64,000 nt of DNA from contig NZ_WTKP01000002.1 of the NCBI RefSeq assembly GCF_009793355.1, positions 310,001 to 374,000 of the forward strand, in the 5' to 3' direction. The notes under the pieces were generated by a model. The model was not told the origin of the DNA, did not search any database, and saw only the letters and a program-made list of their open reading frames with translations. A program made the translations under genes and the position numbers. Numbering within the stretch: the first letter of the stretch is position 1; each line of letters begins with the position of its first letter. The stretch comes from Vreelandella zhuhanensis. GTDB taxonomy: Bacteria > Pseudomonadota > Gammaproteobacteria > Pseudomonadales > Halomonadaceae. This document shows, one piece after another, positions 1 to 10,821 of the stretch.

Positions 1-209
1 GAATCTGGCTGCCATGTGAAATCGAAGATCGGGAAGACTCAAGTAAGAACCGCGAGTATAGACCGCAGGTAAAAACCGAGAGTTCATCGGATCAGGCCAG
101 TGACCCGATGTTAGTCAAGCCTTGCAGGAAACGCAAGCCTCGGTATCAAGAGGAATTGACAACACCCGAACTCGCCCGCAACCTTGCCATAGCCAACCAA
201 GGATAGCCC
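1..209. other. upstream region of ppx, no gene seen
   Basis: No reading frame here carries a recognisable protein on either strand. A weak promoter-like pair (TTGCAG near 123 and TATCAA 16 bases later) lies ahead of ppx but is not convincing. A minus-strand gene could start just inside the left edge (an ATG at 15), but only five codons would be visible, so none is called. Confidence 0.4.
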
Positions 210-1754
210 ATGCTCCAGGACACCTCGTTTTCCACCGAGAGCTCTTTTTCTGCCGAGGGCACATCGGACGCCCCAAGCCGCTTAGCCGCCATAGACTTGG
301 GCTCCAACAGTTTTCACCTGCTGGTAGCCAATTATCAACATGAGCGGCTTCAGGTGGTCGCCCGTGAAGGCGAAAAAGTGCAACTCGCCGCCGGACTGGA
401 TGAACAGGGTTTTCTTGGGGAGGACGCCATCCAGCGCGCCCTTGACTGCCTGGGCCGTTTCGCCCCCTTTCTGGAAGACATTCCCCCGGCGAACTTGCGT
501 ATCGTAGGCACTAATGCCCTGCGTGATGCCGCCAACAGCCAGGCATTCATTGAACGCGCCGAAACCCAGCTGGGGCATTCGATCGAGATCATTGCCGGTC
601 GCGAAGAGGCACGCCTGATCTATCTCGGCGCCGCCCATGCCCTGGCGGAAAACGGCCGCCGTTTGATCGTGGATATCGGCGGCGGCTCCACTGAATTCAT
701 CATCGGCGAGCAGTTCGAGCCCAAGGCGCTGGAAAGCTTGCGCATGGGCTGCGTGACCTTTTCACGACGCTTCTTCCCTGAAGGCGAACTCAATGCAAAG
801 TGCTTGCGGCGTGCCGAACTCGCCGCCCTTTCCGAGCTCGCCAATATCCAACGTCCTTATCAGCGTTTGGGCTGGGAGGACCCGGTCGGCTCCAGCGGCA
901 CCATCAAGGCCGTCGCCAGCGTATTGAACGCCTATGGCGACAGTCAGCAAGAGGGTTTGATCACCCGCGAAGGCCTGCACAAGCTGCGTGAGCGGCTACT
1001 CAAGCACAAACATCTGGACAAGGTCGCTCTCGAGGGACTCAAGCCCGACCGTGCCCGGGTGTTTCCCGCCGGGGTGGCAATTTTATGCGCCATTTTCGAA
1101 GCCTTTTCACTCAAGCAAATGCGCTTTTCCGATGGCGCCTTACGAGAAGGCGTGCTGTACGACATGGCCGGGCGCCGCAATGCGGAAGATTCACGGCTTA
1201 AAAGCCTGGAGACCCTGAAACGTTGCTATGGCGTGGATAGCCGCCAAGCGGATAACGTCACGACAACGGCACACTTATTGTTTGAAGCCGTGCAGGAAAC
1301 CTGGAAGCTGAATGAACACCAGGGACGTTACCTGGCCTGGGCCTGCCAGGTGCATGAAATCGGCCTGGCGATCTCGCATAGCCAGTTTCATCGCCATGGG
1401 GCCTATTTACTCGAGCATTCGGACCTGGCGGGCTTTTCCCGCCCGGAACAGCAACTGCTGGCATTTCTGGTGCGCGCTCACCGGCGCAAGTTTCCGCTCA
1501 AGGAGTGGCAGGCATTGCCCAAATCGCTGCAACCCAGCTACGCAAGGCTGGCTCGCCTGCTGCGCCTGGCGGTGCTACTCAACCACTCTCGCCCGGAACA
1601 ACCCTCCACGCCACCGGCAGTTACACTCAAGGGTGACGTCATGCATCTTGCCCTACCGGAAACGGAGGAGCCCACCCTGCTGCTCACCGACCTGGAGCAG
1701 GAACAAAGCTACATGGAAGGCGCAGGGTTTGCGCTGTCGCTCAAGCAGGCCTGA
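210..1754 (+). CDS. ppx: exopolyphosphatase (Ppx/GppA family)
   Basis: Cytoplasmic enzyme that removes terminal phosphate from inorganic polyphosphate; GppA relatives hydrolyse pppGpp. The 514 residues show the ASKHA-type actin fold: phosphate-1 loop AAIDLGSNSF near residue 28, the catalytic-Glu region AGREEARLIYLGAA near 131, phosphate-2 loop DIGGGSTEFIIG near 154 and GSSGTIKAV near 230. A C-terminal HD-like helical half follows, including FSDGALREGVLYDM. Length fits the Ppx class. The first 25 residues before the ATPase core are Ser/Thr-rich and may include an over-called start, though an AGGA element precedes the chosen ATG. It converges on tilS, and the two coding ends overlap by 14 bases. 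Choosing Ppx over GppA rests on length only. Confidence 0.93.
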   Translation: MLQDTSFSTESSFSAEGTSDAPSRLAAIDLGSNSFHLLVANYQHERLQVVAREGEKVQLAAGLDEQGFLGEDAIQRALDCLGRFAPFLEDIPPANLRIVGTNALRDAANSQAFIERAETQLGHSIEIIAGREEARLIYLGAAHALAENGRRLIVDIGGGSTEFIIGEQFEPKALESLRMGCVTFSRRFFPEGELNAKCLRRAELAALSELANIQRPYQRLGWEDPVGSSGTIKAVASVLNAYGDSQQEGLITREGLHKLRERLLKHKHLDKVALEGLKPDRARVFPAGVAILCAIFEAFSLKQMRFSDGALREGVLYDMAGRRNAEDSRLKSLETLKRCYGVDSRQADNVTTTAHLLFEAVQETWKLNEHQGRYLAWACQVHEIGLAISHSQFHRHGAYLLEHSDLAGFSRPEQQLLAFLVRAHRRKFPLKEWQALPKSLQPSYARLARLLRLAVLLNHSRPEQPSTPPAVTLKGDVMHLALPETEEPTLLLTDLEQEQSYMEGAGFALSLKQA

Positions 1755-3036
1755 AGCCCCAGCCCGCCGCCTGAGCGATGACCTCGCCCGGCGGGCGCAG
1801 CACCGCAACACAGACCCCCTGAAAAGTCACTATCAACAGGCGCTTGCGCTCCCAGGGCGGAAGCTCAGTTTCCTGAAGCAAGCGCTTGAGATCGCGTCGG
1901 CCACGTCCGGGCATCGTCAGTACCTCTCCCCCGCGACGCAGCCTGACCTCAAACGTCGTTTCACGAAGCGCTGGGGCATAAAGCGAGTGTTCACAAAATG
2001 AGGGCTCGGGAGCTTCATGCGCGACTAACGCCAGCGTCCCCAAGGGAGTGGCCAGTCGGGAGCGCCCATCCCAACCGGCCTGCCATCCTGCCGGCAAGGC
2101 TTGCAGCGGGGCTGATAGATACAGTCTCCCCTTCCAGACCCGTGCTTCTCCTTGCTCCCAGGCGACACGGGGCTGAGCGTCATGGCGCGCCTCAAGCTGT
2201 TCGAGCAAGGTGTCCATGCGTGCGCGTGGCGGCGTGGCGAGCCCCAGCTGCTGGCAGGCGTAACGTATCAGCAGACGCTGCCTTGCCCTGGAAAGCGTCA
2301 ACAAACTGGCCAGCATCAAGTGTGACGGTTCGCCTCCCGCCGCCTGAAGATCCATTTCAGCCAATTCATCGAGCAAGTCATCCGCCTCACTTGCCTGCTT
2401 GGCCGTCTGAGCCAGACTGCTCACCGCCTGCGGCCAATGCCGCTCCAGGCGCGGCAAAATCATATGGCGAAGAAAATTGCGAGACAGGCGCGTATCTTGG
2501 TTAGTCGGGTCTTCCATCCAGGCAAGCAATTCGATCTCGGCTTCGGCCTTTAGCCGTGCCCGGCTGATGGCAAGCCAAGGGCGCACCAGCCGGGCATCAC
2601 CCCACTGGCGGACAGCGGGCATTGCCGCCAAGCCCCGTACCCCGCTGCCGCGCAGAGCGGCCAGCAGAAAGGTTTCCGCCTGATCGGTCTGGTGCTGAGC
2701 CAACAGCAAGGTGTCACCGGTTCTCACACGCCGTGAAAAAGCGCCATAGCGGGCTTTGCGAGCAGCGTCCTCAACCCCTTGCCCGGCGGATTCCACCCGC
2801 ACATGCTCGACGTAAAGCGGCACCCCCAGCCGCGAACACAGACGCCGACAATGAACCTCGAACTCAGCCGCCGCCGCCTGAAGACCGTGATTGACGTGGA
2901 GGGCATACAAGGGCCGTGCATGACGATGGCAGGCATGTGCCGCCAAGGTCAAAAGCAGCGAGGAATCCAGGCCGCCGGAAAGCGCCACCCAGACAACACG
3001 CCCCGGCACGCTGTCGGCCAGGGCATCATCAATCAA
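1741..3036 (-). CDS. tilS: tRNA(Ile)-lysidine synthetase
   Basis: Attaches lysine to C34 of the CAU-anticodon isoleucine tRNA so that it reads AUA; it is essential in most bacteria. The 431 residues begin with the PP-loop SGGLDSSLLL at about residue 20, then HVNHGLQ, and the catalytic-domain signature GVEDAARKARYGAF near 107. The TilS substrate-binding and C-terminal domains follow (RRGGEVLTMPGRGRRDLKRL near 360). The gene lies 20 bases after accA, the usual gammaproteobacterial order. No ATG fits: the frame opens with TTG at 3036, which places the PP-loop at the expected distance from the N-terminus. The start is therefore tentative, the function secure. Confidence 0.93.
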   Translation of the reverse strand: MIDDALADSVPGRVVWVALSGGLDSSLLLTLAAHACHRHARPLYALHVNHGLQAAAAEFEVHCRRLCSRLGVPLYVEHVRVESAGQGVEDAARKARYGAFSRRVRTGDTLLLAQHQTDQAETFLLAALRGSGVRGLAAMPAVRQWGDARLVRPWLAISRARLKAEAEIELLAWMEDPTNQDTRLSRNFLRHMILPRLERHWPQAVSSLAQTAKQASEADDLLDELAEMDLQAAGGEPSHLMLASLLTLSRARQRLLIRYACQQLGLATPPRARMDTLLEQLEARHDAQPRVAWEQGEARVWKGRLYLSAPLQALPAGWQAGWDGRSRLATPLGTLALVAHEAPEPSFCEHSLYAPALRETTFEVRLRRGGEVLTMPGRGRRDLKRLLQETELPPWERKRLLIVTFQGVCVAVLRPPGEVIAQAAGWGFRPA

Positions 3037-3056
3037 GGCATTGATTACATCCGGCC

Positions 3057-4010
3057 TCAGACCGGCGCTCCGTAGCTCATCAAACGCTCATAGCGGCGTT
3101 TGAGTAGCGCTTCGGTGTCCATGGTTTCAAGGCGATCGAGGCTTGCCAACAGCGCTTCCTTGACCCTTGCCGCGGTATCTATCGGGTGCCAATGAGCACC
3201 ACCCAAGGGCTCCTTGATCAAGGCATCGACAAAGCCCAGCTCTTTCAAGCGTTCAGCAGTGATCCCCATGGCCTGTGCCGCCTCCGAGGCCTTCTCGGCG
3301 CTTTTCCACAGGATCGAGGCGCAGCCTTCCGGCGAGATCACCGAATAGGTCGAATACTGCAGCATGTGTAATTCATCACATACCCCGATGGCCAGAGCGC
3401 CGCCGGAGCCGCCCTCCCCGACTACGGTGGAAATGATCGGGGTCTTGAGCCGCGACATCACCGCCAAGTTATAAGCGATGGCTTCCGACTGACCACGTTC
3501 TTCGGCATCGATACCCGGGTAGGCACCCGGAGTGTCGATAAAGGTCAGTACCGGCATCTTGAAGCGTTCCGCCATTTCCATCAGACGGCAGGCCTTGCGA
3601 TAGCCCTCAGGTCGCGGCATACCGAAGTTGCGGCGCACTTTTTCTTTCACGTCCCGGCCTTTCTGATGGCCGATCACCATCACCGGCTTGTCGTCCAGTC
3701 GCGCAACGCCGCCCACGATCGCCGCATCGTCGCCGAAGTGACGATCGCCATGCAGCTCGTCGAAATCGGTGAACACAAGGTCCAGATAATCGAGGGTGTA
3801 AGGGCGCTGGGGGTGGCGCGATATCTGCGAAACCTGCCAAGGGCTAAGATCCTTGAAAATGGAATCGGTCAGCTTGCGGCTTTTTTCTTCCAGACGCGCC
3901 ACTTCGTCGGAAAGATTGATCTGGCTGTCGGAGTTGACGAGGCGCAACTCTTCGATCTTCGCCTGCAACTCGGCAATGGGCTGTTCAAAATCAAGATAAT
4001 TGGGGTTCAT
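3057..4010 (-). CDS. accA: acetyl-CoA carboxylase carboxyltransferase subunit alpha
   Basis: Alpha half of the carboxyltransferase that moves CO2 from carboxybiotin to acetyl-CoA, giving malonyl-CoA for fatty acid synthesis. It works as an alpha2-beta2 complex with AccD in the cytoplasm. The 317 residues match the family's usual length. Visible signatures include [31 protein letters not shown], the glycine-rich oxyanion region [13 protein letters not shown] and [14 protein letters not shown]. The ATG is preceded by AAGG at good spacing. It follows dnaE with 133 bases between and precedes tilS, as in Escherichia and Pseudomonas. Confidence 0.97.
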   Translation of the reverse strand: MNPNYLDFEQPIAELQAKIEELRLVNSDSQINLSDEVARLEEKSRKLTDSIFKDLSPWQVSQISRHPQRPYTLDYLDLVFTDFDELHGDRHFGDDAAIVGGVARLDDKPVMVIGHQKGRDVKEKVRRNFGMPRPEGYRKACRLMEMAERFKMPVLTFIDTPGAYPGIDAEERGQSEAIAYNLAVMSRLKTPIISTVVGEGGSGGALAIGVCDELHMLQYSTYSVISPEGCASILWKSAEKASEAAQAMGITAERLKELGFVDALIKEPLGGAHWHPIDTAARVKEALLASLDRLETMDTEALLKRRYERLMSYGAPV

Positions 4011-4143
4011 CGACTAGACCTTGTGAAACGAGCATTCAATGACGGCATTATCGCACCCTGACCCTGCCACGCAAGGAAAGGCAAAATCAGGCATGTTTGC
4101 CGACGTGACGATAAGCTGAAGCGATACGGTACAGCAGCAATGA

Positions 4144-7100
4144 TCATCGGTAGCGCAGCTGCACCCCGGTCTGGCCTTGGACCTCACGCAATATCAGCAG
4201 CAGGTCATCGCTGGGAGCCACCTTCCACTCTTCGGCCAGTTCCAGCCAACCGCTGGCCTCATGGTTACGGTATTTCAGCCGCACCGGCAATCCCTGGGCA
4301 TCGCGATGCGGGGTCAGATAATCGCGCAGGCTGTCCACCAGGCGTCCGTTGACCCTGCCGCCATCCAGCGCTACTTCCACTGCCTGGGCATAGCGTTTGC
4401 GCGCTTCGAGCATCGGGGTCACGTCCTTGCTGCGCAGGCGCAAGCCACCGGAGTAGTCATCGCTCGACACCTCGCCTTCGACGATCAATACCTGATCGGC
4501 GTCGATATAGCCGCGTAATTGCTCGAAAAGCTCGCCGAACAGCGACACTTCAATTCGTCCGGTGCGGTCGTCCAGGGTAAGAAACGCCATGGTGTCGCCA
4601 CGCTTGGACTTCATGGTGCGCATGCCCACCACCAAGCCGGCGACCCGCTGGGACTCACGCGATGGCTTGAGATCGGAAATACGGGTCGAGACGAAGCGCG
4701 CAAGCTCCTTCTCGTATTCATCGATGGGGTGACCGGTCAGGTACAGCCCCAGAGTGACTTTTTCCCCGGAAAGGCGCTCGCGGTCCGTCCATTCTCGGGC
4801 ATTCAGGTAATTGGCGTAAACGTCCGTGTCGTCCTGCTCCACGAAGGCCTCACCGAACATGTCGACCATGCCCCGGTTCTGGTTGCTATGGTTCTGTGCC
4901 GCTGCCTTGAGCGCATCTTCCAATGCCGCCGCCAGCACTGCACGGTTGGGACCGAGATTGTCCAGTGCGCCGGAGCGAATCAGTGCCTCCAGGGTGCGCT
5001 TGGTCAGACGTTTGGGGTCGATCCGGCGGCAGAAGTCGAACAGGTCGGTAAAGGCACCCCCGGTCTCGCGCGCTTGCACGATGGCATCGATCGGCCCTTC
5101 ACCCACCCCGCGAATGGCGCCCAGGCCGTAAACCACGCGCTTGTCTTTATCCACGGTGAACTTGTAACCACCCACGTTGACATCCGGCGGTGTCACGGTG
5201 AGTTTGAGCTGACGACATTCCTCGATCAACGGCACGACTTTGTCGAGGTTGTCCATTTCCGTGGACATCACCGCCGCCATGAACGGGCCGGGGTAATGCG
5301 CCTTGAGCCAGGCGGTCTGGTAAGACACCAGGGCGTAGGCCGCCGAGTGCGACTTGTTGAAACCGTAACCGGCGAATTTTTCCACCAGGTCGAAGATGTT
5401 GCCCGCCAGTTCCTTGTCGATGCCATGGTCAGCGCAGCCTTCCATGAAACCGGCACGCTGTTTGGCCATCTCCTCGGGTTTTTTCTTGCCCATGGCCCGG
5501 CGCAGCATATCGGCCTGCCCCAGGGAATAACCGGCCATCACCTGAGCGATCTGCATCACCTGTTCCTGATACAGGATGATGCCGTAGGTCGGTTCCAGCA
5601 CCGGTTTCAACAGGGCGTGCTGGTAATCCGGGTGTGGATAAGACACTTCCGCGCGGCCGTGCTTACGGTTGATGAAATCGTCCACCATCCCGGATTGCAG
5701 CGGGCCGGGGCGAAACAGGGCGACAAGGGCGATCATGTCTTCCAGCGAGTCCGGCAGCAGGCGCTTGATCAGCTCCTTCATGCCGCGGGATTCCAGCTGG
5801 AACACCGCCGTGGTCTCGGCGCGCTTGAGCATCTCGAAGGTCGGCGAATCATCCAGCGGAATGCTGTCGATATCCAGCGGGCCCCTGCCTTCAACGGCAC
5901 GCACCTTGTCGACCATTTCCAGCGCCCAATCGATGATCGTCAGGGTGCGCAGGCCCAGGAAGTCGAACTTGACCAGCCCGGCTTCCTCGATATCGTTCTT
6001 ATCGAACTGCACCATCAAGCCGCCGCCGTCCTCGTCGCACAGCAGCGGCGCGAAGTCGGTGAGCTTGGTGGGGGCGATCACCACGCCGCCGGCGTGCTTG
6101 CCGGTACCGCGGGTCACCCCTTCGAGCTTCTGGGCCATTTCCCAGATTTCATGGGCGTCTTCGTCGGCATCGAGAAATTCCTTGAGCGCCGGCTCAGCCT
6201 CGATGGCCTTGCCCAGGGTCATGCCCACTTCGAACGGAATCAGCTTGGAGAGCTTGTCGCCCAGCAGATAAGGCTTGCCCTGAGCCCGAGCCACATCGCG
6301 CACCACCGCCTTGGCCGCCATGGTGCCGAAGGTGACGATCTGCGAGACGGCATCGCGCCCGTAACGCTCGGCGACATACTCGATGACCTTGTCGCGCTTT
6401 TCCATGCAGAAATCCACATCGAAATCGGGCATGGAGACACGCTCAGGGTTCAGGAAGCGCTCGAACAGCAGGTCGTAGCCGATAGGATCGAGATCGGTGA
6501 TCTTCTGGGCATAGGCCACCAACGAGCCGGCACCGGAGCCACGCCCCGGCCCGACCGGCACGTCGTTGTCCTTGGCCCACTGGATAAAGTCCATCACGAT
6601 CAGGAAGTAACCAGGGAACCCCATCTGGATGATGATATCCAGCTCGAAATCCAGCCGCTTGCGGTAACGGGCATCGATTTCGGCATATTCCTCGCTATCT
6701 CTGGGATAGCGCTCGGCGGGAAACAGAAAATCCAGTCGCTGGTTCAGGCCGTCGTGGGAGACCTTGCGAAAGAACTCATCCTGGGTCAGGCCCTCGGGAA
6801 TCTCGAATTCCGGCAGGAATATCTCGCCTAGGCGTACATCGACGTTGCAGCGCTGGGCGATCATCACGCTGTTTTCCAGCGCCTCGGGAATATCGGCGAA
6901 CAGCTCAGCCATTTCCGCCGGGCTCTTGAGGTACTGTTCTTCGGTATAGCGCTGTTCGCGCCGGGGGTCGTCCAAGGCCCGGCCTTCACCGATGGAAACC
7001 CGAGTCTCGTGAGCCCAGAAGTCGTCGCGCTCAAGAAAACGCACATCGTTGGTAGCCACCACCGGCGTGCCGGTGGCCAGGGCCAGCTTGACGCTTTCAT

Positions 7101-7644
7101 GCACACAGGCTTCTTCCATCGAGCGCCCGGTACGTACCAGCTCCAGATAGAAGCGCTCGGGAAATGCCACTTGCCACTCCGCCAGCAGCGCTTCGGCTTC
7201 CGCATAGTGATCCGAGAGCAGGTGACGGCCGATTTCGCCATCGCGGCCGCCGGACAGCGCAATCAAGCCTGCGCTTTTCGCCAGCACCCATTGCCTGTCG
7301 AGAATCGCCTTGCCATGCCGTTGACCTTCCATCCAGCCCTGGGAGATCAATTCGGTGAGGTTACGGTAGCCGGTCTCGTCCATCGCCAACAGTGTCAGAC
7401 GATAGGGGTGCAGGGGGTCATGGGCATTGGCAAGCCACAGATCCGAACCGATGATCGGCTTGAGCCCGGCGCCCTGGGCACCCTTGTAGAATTTTACCAG
7501 ACCGAACAGGTTGGCTTCATCGGTAAGGGCCAGGGCCGGCATGCTGCGTTCGGCGGTGGTCTTGATCAGCGACTTGAGCCTAAGCAAGCCATCCACCAGG
7601 GAGTATTCACTGTGCAAACGCAGATGAACAAAAGGAACCGTCAT
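4144..7644 (-). CDS. dnaE: DNA polymerase III subunit alpha
   Basis: Catalytic polymerase of the chromosomal replicase. The 1166 residues show an N-terminal PHP domain ([17 protein letters not shown]), the polymerase palm with the catalytic aspartates in [10 protein letters not shown] around residue 400, and [15 protein letters not shown] just before it. Next come a helix-hairpin-helix region and an OB fold ([20 protein letters not shown]), then a C-terminal tail that in homologues binds tau. The open frame extends to a TTG at 7650, but the ATG at 7644 gives the family's N-terminus and is preferred. It sits between rnhB and accA. A long antisense open frame over the gene is a codon-usage shadow. 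Confidence 0.97.
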   Translation of the reverse strand: MTVPFVHLRLHSEYSLVDGLLRLKSLIKTTAERSMPALALTDEANLFGLVKFYKGAQGAGLKPIIGSDLWLANAHDPLHPYRLTLLAMDETGYRNLTELISQGWMEGQRHGKAILDRQWVLAKSAGLIALSGGRDGEIGRHLLSDHYAEAEALLAEWQVAFPERFYLELVRTGRSMEEACVHESVKLALATGTPVVATNDVRFLERDDFWAHETRVSIGEGRALDDPRREQRYTEEQYLKSPAEMAELFADIPEALENSVMIAQRCNVDVRLGEIFLPEFEIPEGLTQDEFFRKVSHDGLNQRLDFLFPAERYPRDSEEYAEIDARYRKRLDFELDIIIQMGFPGYFLIVMDFIQWAKDNDVPVGPGRGSGAGSLVAYAQKITDLDPIGYDLLFERFLNPERVSMPDFDVDFCMEKRDKVIEYVAERYGRDAVSQIVTFGTMAAKAVVRDVARAQGKPYLLGDKLSKLIPFEVGMTLGKAIEAEPALKEFLDADEDAHEIWEMAQKLEGVTRGTGKHAGGVVIAPTKLTDFAPLLCDEDGGGLMVQFDKNDIEEAGLVKFDFLGLRTLTIIDWALEMVDKVRAVEGRGPLDIDSIPLDDSPTFEMLKRAETTAVFQLESRGMKELIKRLLPDSLEDMIALVALFRPGPLQSGMVDDFINRKHGRAEVSYPHPDYQHALLKPVLEPTYGIILYQEQVMQIAQVMAGYSLGQADMLRRAMGKKKPEEMAKQRAGFMEGCADHGIDKELAGNIFDLVEKFAGYGFNKSHSAAYALVSYQTAWLKAHYPGPFMAAVMSTEMDNLDKVVPLIEECRQLKLTVTPPDVNVGGYKFTVDKDKRVVYGLGAIRGVGEGPIDAIVQARETGGAFTDLFDFCRRIDPKRLTKRTLEALIRSGALDNLGPNRAVLAAALEDALKAAAQNHSNQNRGMVDMFGEAFVEQDDTDVYANYLNAREWTDRERLSGEKVTLGLYLTGHPIDEYEKELARFVSTRISDLKPSRESQRVAGLVVGMRTMKSKRGDTMAFLTLDDRTGRIEVSLFGELFEQLRGYIDADQVLIVEGEVSSDDYSGGLRLRSKDVTPMLEARKRYAQAVEVALDGGRVNGRLVDSLRDYLTPHRDAQGLPVRLKYRNHEASGWLELAEEWKVAPSDDLLLILREVQGQTGVQLRYR

Positions 7645-7681
7645 GGGCAACTCGGCAAAAAACAGGAAAAGAAAAGCAGCG

Positions 7682-8299
7682 CTAGAGCAGCGCTAGTTGC
7701 CGCTGTACCGGGGCAAAGCTGCGGCGATGTTCGGGTAAGGGGCCATGGGCTTGTAGCGCCGCCAGATGCTCGGGCGTGGAATAGCCTTTATGGCGAGCGA
7801 AGCCATATTCGGGATGGCGTGTATCCAGTGCCACCATTTGAGCATCCCTTGCCACCTTGGCCAGGATTGAGGCGGCGGCAATCGCCATGTGGCGTGAATC
7901 GCCCTTAATAACCGCCTGGCCAGGAAGCGCATGGCCGGGCAGTTTATTGCCATCCACCAGCAAATATTCCGCTGCCGGCGTCAGTGCATCGATGGCACGC
8001 CGCATGGCCAGGTGAGTCGCGTGGTAAATATTGAGAGCATCCACCTCTTCAGGCGATGCTTGTGCAACGGCAAACGCCAAGGCGCGAGCACGAATCTCTC
8101 GGTCCAATGCTTCACGCCGAGGTGCGACAAGCACCTTGGAATCCGCCAGGCCTACGATAGGGTCATCAGGGTCGAGGATCACCGCGGCGGCCACCACCGC
8201 TCCCACCAGCGGGCCACGGCCGACTTCATCCACCCCGGCCAACCAGCGTCCGGAATAGTCGATTACCAGGGGCTCGAAGCGCTCATTGGATGAAGTCAT
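7682..8299 (-). CDS. rnhB: ribonuclease HII
   Basis: Removes RNA from RNA/DNA hybrids and cuts 5' of single ribonucleotides misincorporated into DNA. The 205 residues carry the DEDD active site: the first acidic pair in [15 protein letters not shown] near residue 22, DSKVL near 54, and later acidic residues in [10 protein letters not shown] near 114. [12 protein letters not shown] is the conserved helix. The ATG at 8299 overlaps the lpxB stop by 17 bases, so the genes are probably translationally coupled. dnaE begins 37 bases downstream, a conserved lpxB-rnhB-dnaE order. Confidence 0.96.
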   Translation of the reverse strand: MTSSNERFEPLVIDYSGRWLAGVDEVGRGPLVGAVVAAAVILDPDDPIVGLADSKVLVAPRREALDREIRARALAFAVAQASPEEVDALNIYHATHLAMRRAIDALTPAAEYLLVDGNKLPGHALPGQAVIKGDSRHMAIAAASILAKVARDAQMVALDTRHPEYGFARHKGYSTPEHLAALQAHGPLPEHRRSFAPVQRQLALL

Positions 8300-9464
8300 C
8301 GGCCACCTCCGTCAGCGGGCGCTTGGCCACCAGAGCATCAATCGCCTCGGCGGCGCGTGCACTGGCATTGCGCTGCAAGCCGGCATGCAACTCGGCAAAA
8401 CGTGTTTCCAGGGCGGCGCGGCCATCCGGATCATCAAGCATTCTGTTCATTTTCCGGGTAATCGCCGTGCTCGTGGCTTGCTCTTGTATCAGTTCAGGCA
8501 CCAAGGTTTCCCGAGCGATCAGGTTGGGCAAGGAGATCCATTCACTCTTGACCAGACGACTTAGCAGCCAGTACGACGCTGGCGCCAGCTTGTAGGCCAC
8601 CAGCATGGGGCGATGGCAAAGCATGGCTTCCAGGGCGGCGGTGCCCGAGGTCAACAACACGACATCCGAGGCCACCATGGCTTCGCGGGCCTGACCATCG
8701 AGCAAGCGAACCGCCGCGTTCAGTGTCGGGTACCGGGACAGCAGCGCTTCAAGCTCTTGATAGCGAGCAGGCGTTGCGGCAGGAATCACCACTTGCAGGC
8801 CTGGGCGGGTCTGGCAGAGCTGTTCGGCGGCTTCCAGAAAGGTCGCGCCCAAAAAACGAACTTCATTGGCGCGCGAACCGGGAAGCAATGCCAATACCGG
8901 CTGATCCTGCGCCAGACCCAGCGCTTCGCGCGCCTGAGAGCGGTCATTTTCCAGCGGCAGTTCATCGGCCAAAGGATGCCCGACAAAGACCACCGGTACC
9001 TGATGCCGTCGGTAAAAGGCGGCTTCGAACGGCAGTAACGTCAGCATCGCATCCACCGACTTGGCGATGCCCTTGACCCTGCCCTGGCGCCAGGCCCATA
9101 CCGTCGGGCTGACATAATGGGCAGTGGGAACACCCGCCTCGCGCAGTTGATGTTCCAGCCCCAGGTTAAAATCGGGCGCATCGATACCGATCATGACATC
9201 CGGCTGCCAGGCCAAGGCATCCGCCTTGAGAGCCCGTCGTACCTTGATCAGGCCGGGAAGGTGCTTGAGCACTTCGACAAGCCCCATGATCGACAGCGTT
9301 TCAAGGGGAAAGCGGCTGTCAATGCCTTGGGCCAGCATGCGCGGACCGCCAATACCGCGAAACTCGATATGGGGATGACGTGCCTTGAGTTCACGCATCA
9401 AGCCGCCGCCCAAAATATCGCCGGAAAGTTCGCCTGCCACTAGGTAGACACGCTTGATCGTCAT
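8283..9464 (-). CDS. lpxB: lipid-A-disaccharide synthase
   Basis: Glycosyltransferase family 19 enzyme that condenses UDP-2,3-diacylglucosamine with lipid X to form the lipid A disaccharide, peripherally at the inner membrane. Signatures are [18 protein letters not shown] at the N-terminus, [25 protein letters not shown] and [11 protein letters not shown]. The frame is open to 9488, but ATG 9464 gives the family N-terminus, follows the lpxA stop by 13 bases and has CAGGG upstream, giving 393 residues. It is followed by rnhB with a 17-base overlap. Confidence 0.96.
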   Translation of the reverse strand: MTIKRVYLVAGELSGDILGGGLMRELKARHPHIEFRGIGGPRMLAQGIDSRFPLETLSIMGLVEVLKHLPGLIKVRRALKADALAWQPDVMIGIDAPDFNLGLEHQLREAGVPTAHYVSPTVWAWRQGRVKGIAKSVDAMLTLLPFEAAFYRRHQVPVVFVGHPLADELPLENDRSQAREALGLAQDQPVLALLPGSRANEVRFLGATFLEAAEQLCQTRPGLQVVIPAATPARYQELEALLSRYPTLNAAVRLLDGQAREAMVASDVVLLTSGTAALEAMLCHRPMLVAYKLAPASYWLLSRLVKSEWISLPNLIARETLVPELIQEQATSTAITRKMNRMLDDPDGRAALETRFAELHAGLQRNASARAAEAIDALVAKRPLTEVADDFIQ

Positions 9465-9477
9465 AGAGGTGCCCTGT

Positions 9478-10245
9478 TCAGCGGACAATGCCGCGCGTCG
9501 AGACCTGGATGGAGTCAGCGAATGTCTGGGTCTCGGCCAAGCTGAAGCGCGAGCGAATTTCAGCTAACCCCTGTTCCACAGTAAGCCCTTGGCGATAGAT
9601 TAGCTTGTAGGACTCACCCAGTGCCTGGATAGCCTCACGGGAAAAACCACGCCGCTTGAGCCCCACTAGGTTCAAACCATGGGTTTTTGCCGGGTTGCCG
9701 TTGACCATTACATAGGCGGGGGTGTCCTTGGTGATGATGGAACCCCCACCGGCCATGGCATGCGTTCCGAAATGACAGAACTGATGCACCGCTGCCAGTC
9801 CGCCGAGAATCGCAAAATCGCCGACCGTGACATGGCCAGCCAGGGTCACCTGGTTGGCCAGTATGCAATCGCTGCCGATAACACAGTCATGGCCGACGTG
9901 TACGTAAGCCATGAACAGATTACGCGAACCGATGGTGGTTTCACCGCGATCCTGGACGGTGCCCCGATGCAGGGTTGCACACTCGCGAATGACGTTGTCA
10001 TCACCCATGACCAGACGGGTGGGCTCCCCGGCATACTTCTTGTCCTGGCAGTCTTCGCCTACCGAGGCAAACTGGAAAATACGGGTACGTTCACCCAGTG
10101 TGGTCGGCCCCTTGATGACCACATGGGGACCGATGTGTGAGCCGGCACCGATCGTCACATCCGGGCCGATCACGCTGAACGGCCCTACTTCGACGTCATC
10201 GGCCAACCGGGCGGCGGGGTCGACCAGAGCAGTAGGATGAATCAA
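9478..10245 (-). CDS. lpxA: UDP-N-acetylglucosamine acyltransferase
   Basis: First committed step of lipid A synthesis: transfer of an R-3-hydroxyacyl chain from ACP to the 3-OH of UDP-GlcNAc. The 255 residues are a left-handed beta-helix of hexapeptide repeats ([20 protein letters not shown] onward) with a C-terminal helical domain. The catalytic His lies in the HVGHDC region near residue 117. No ATG is available: translation seems to start at TTG 10245, which overlaps the fabZ stop as TTGA and has a strong AGAGGAAGG Shine-Dalgarno just upstream. Confidence 0.95.
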   Translation of the reverse strand: MIHPTALVDPAARLADDVEVGPFSVIGPDVTIGAGSHIGPHVVIKGPTTLGERTRIFQFASVGEDCQDKKYAGEPTRLVMGDDNVIRECATLHRGTVQDRGETTIGSRNLFMAYVHVGHDCVIGSDCILANQVTLAGHVTVGDFAILGGLAAVHQFCHFGTHAMAGGGSIITKDTPAYVMVNGNPAKTHGLNLVGLKRRGFSREAIQALGESYKLIYRQGLTVEQGLAEIRSRFSLAETQTFADSIQVSTRGIVR

Positions 10246-10685
10246 GCCACCTTCCTCTCGGCGCAGATGATTTCAGCTTCACAGGCCAACTCGCCATCGA
10301 CGGTCGCACGGCAGGCAAACTTCCAGATGCCACGTTTGCCGCGAATCACGTTAGCTTCGAGAACCAACTGATCTCCCGGCATGACAGGACGTTTGAAGCG
10401 CACCTTGTCGCTTCCCACCAGATAATAGACATAACCATCGGCAGGACGCTTGTTGACGGTCTTGAAGCCAAGGATGCCGCACACTTGCGCCAATGCTTCG
10501 AGCACCAGCACACCGGGCATGATCGGATGGTGCGGGAAATGGCCGTTGAAAAACGGCTCATTGATACTCACATTCTTGTAACCAACGATGGTTTCGCCTA
10601 CGACAAGCTGCGTTACCCGGTCCACTAACAAAAACGGATAACGGTGAGGCAGGTATTCGCGGATCTCGTTGATGTCCATAACCAT
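10242..10685 (-). CDS. fabZ: 3-hydroxyacyl-ACP dehydratase
   Basis: Dehydrates beta-hydroxyacyl-ACP in type II fatty acid synthesis and competes with LpxA for the 3-hydroxyacyl-ACP pool. Single hot-dog fold with the active-site His in [13 protein letters not shown] near residue 14 and the catalytic Glu in [20 protein letters not shown] near 51-67. The frame is open much further upstream, but ATG 10685 has AGAGGT seven bases away and gives 147 residues, the family norm. The stop overlaps the lpxA start. Two tandem hairpins lie in its leader. Confidence 0.96.
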   Translation of the reverse strand: MVMDINEIREYLPHRYPFLLVDRVTQLVVGETIVGYKNVSINEPFFNGHFPHHPIMPGVLVLEALAQVCGILGFKTVNKRPADGYVYYLVGSDKVRFKRPVMPGDQLVLEANVIRGKRGIWKFACRATVDGELACEAEIICAERKVA

Positions 10686-10711
10686 CGTAGCAACCTCTGA
10701 AATGACAAGAT

Positions 10712-10753
10712 GCCTGGCCAGCTGCCAGGCGAGTGCCGGCAGCCCTGCCGGCA
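10712..10753 (-). repeat. two tandem GC-rich inverted repeats ahead of fabZ
   Basis: In the lpxD-fabZ gap, GCCTGGC/GCCAGGC (7-bp stem, 5-base loop, 10712-10730) is followed by TGCCGGCAG/CTGCCGGCA (9-bp stem, 2-base spacer, 10734-10753). Both would fold in the operon transcript about 30-70 bases before the fabZ start. Neither is followed by a T run on the minus strand, so they are not ordinary terminators. They may be processing or attenuation structures. Confidence 0.6.
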
Positions 10754-10821
10754 AAATGGCGGGGATTATAGCGCGCCTCCCCCTCGCTTCAATACGCAAA
10801 ACCCGCCGGACGACAGTGCTT

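Noticed and set aside
4519-6831. A 770-codon open frame antisense to dnaE
   Set aside because: It mirrors dnaE codon periodicity, has no recognisable domain and no ribosome site; typical shadow in G+C-rich DNA.
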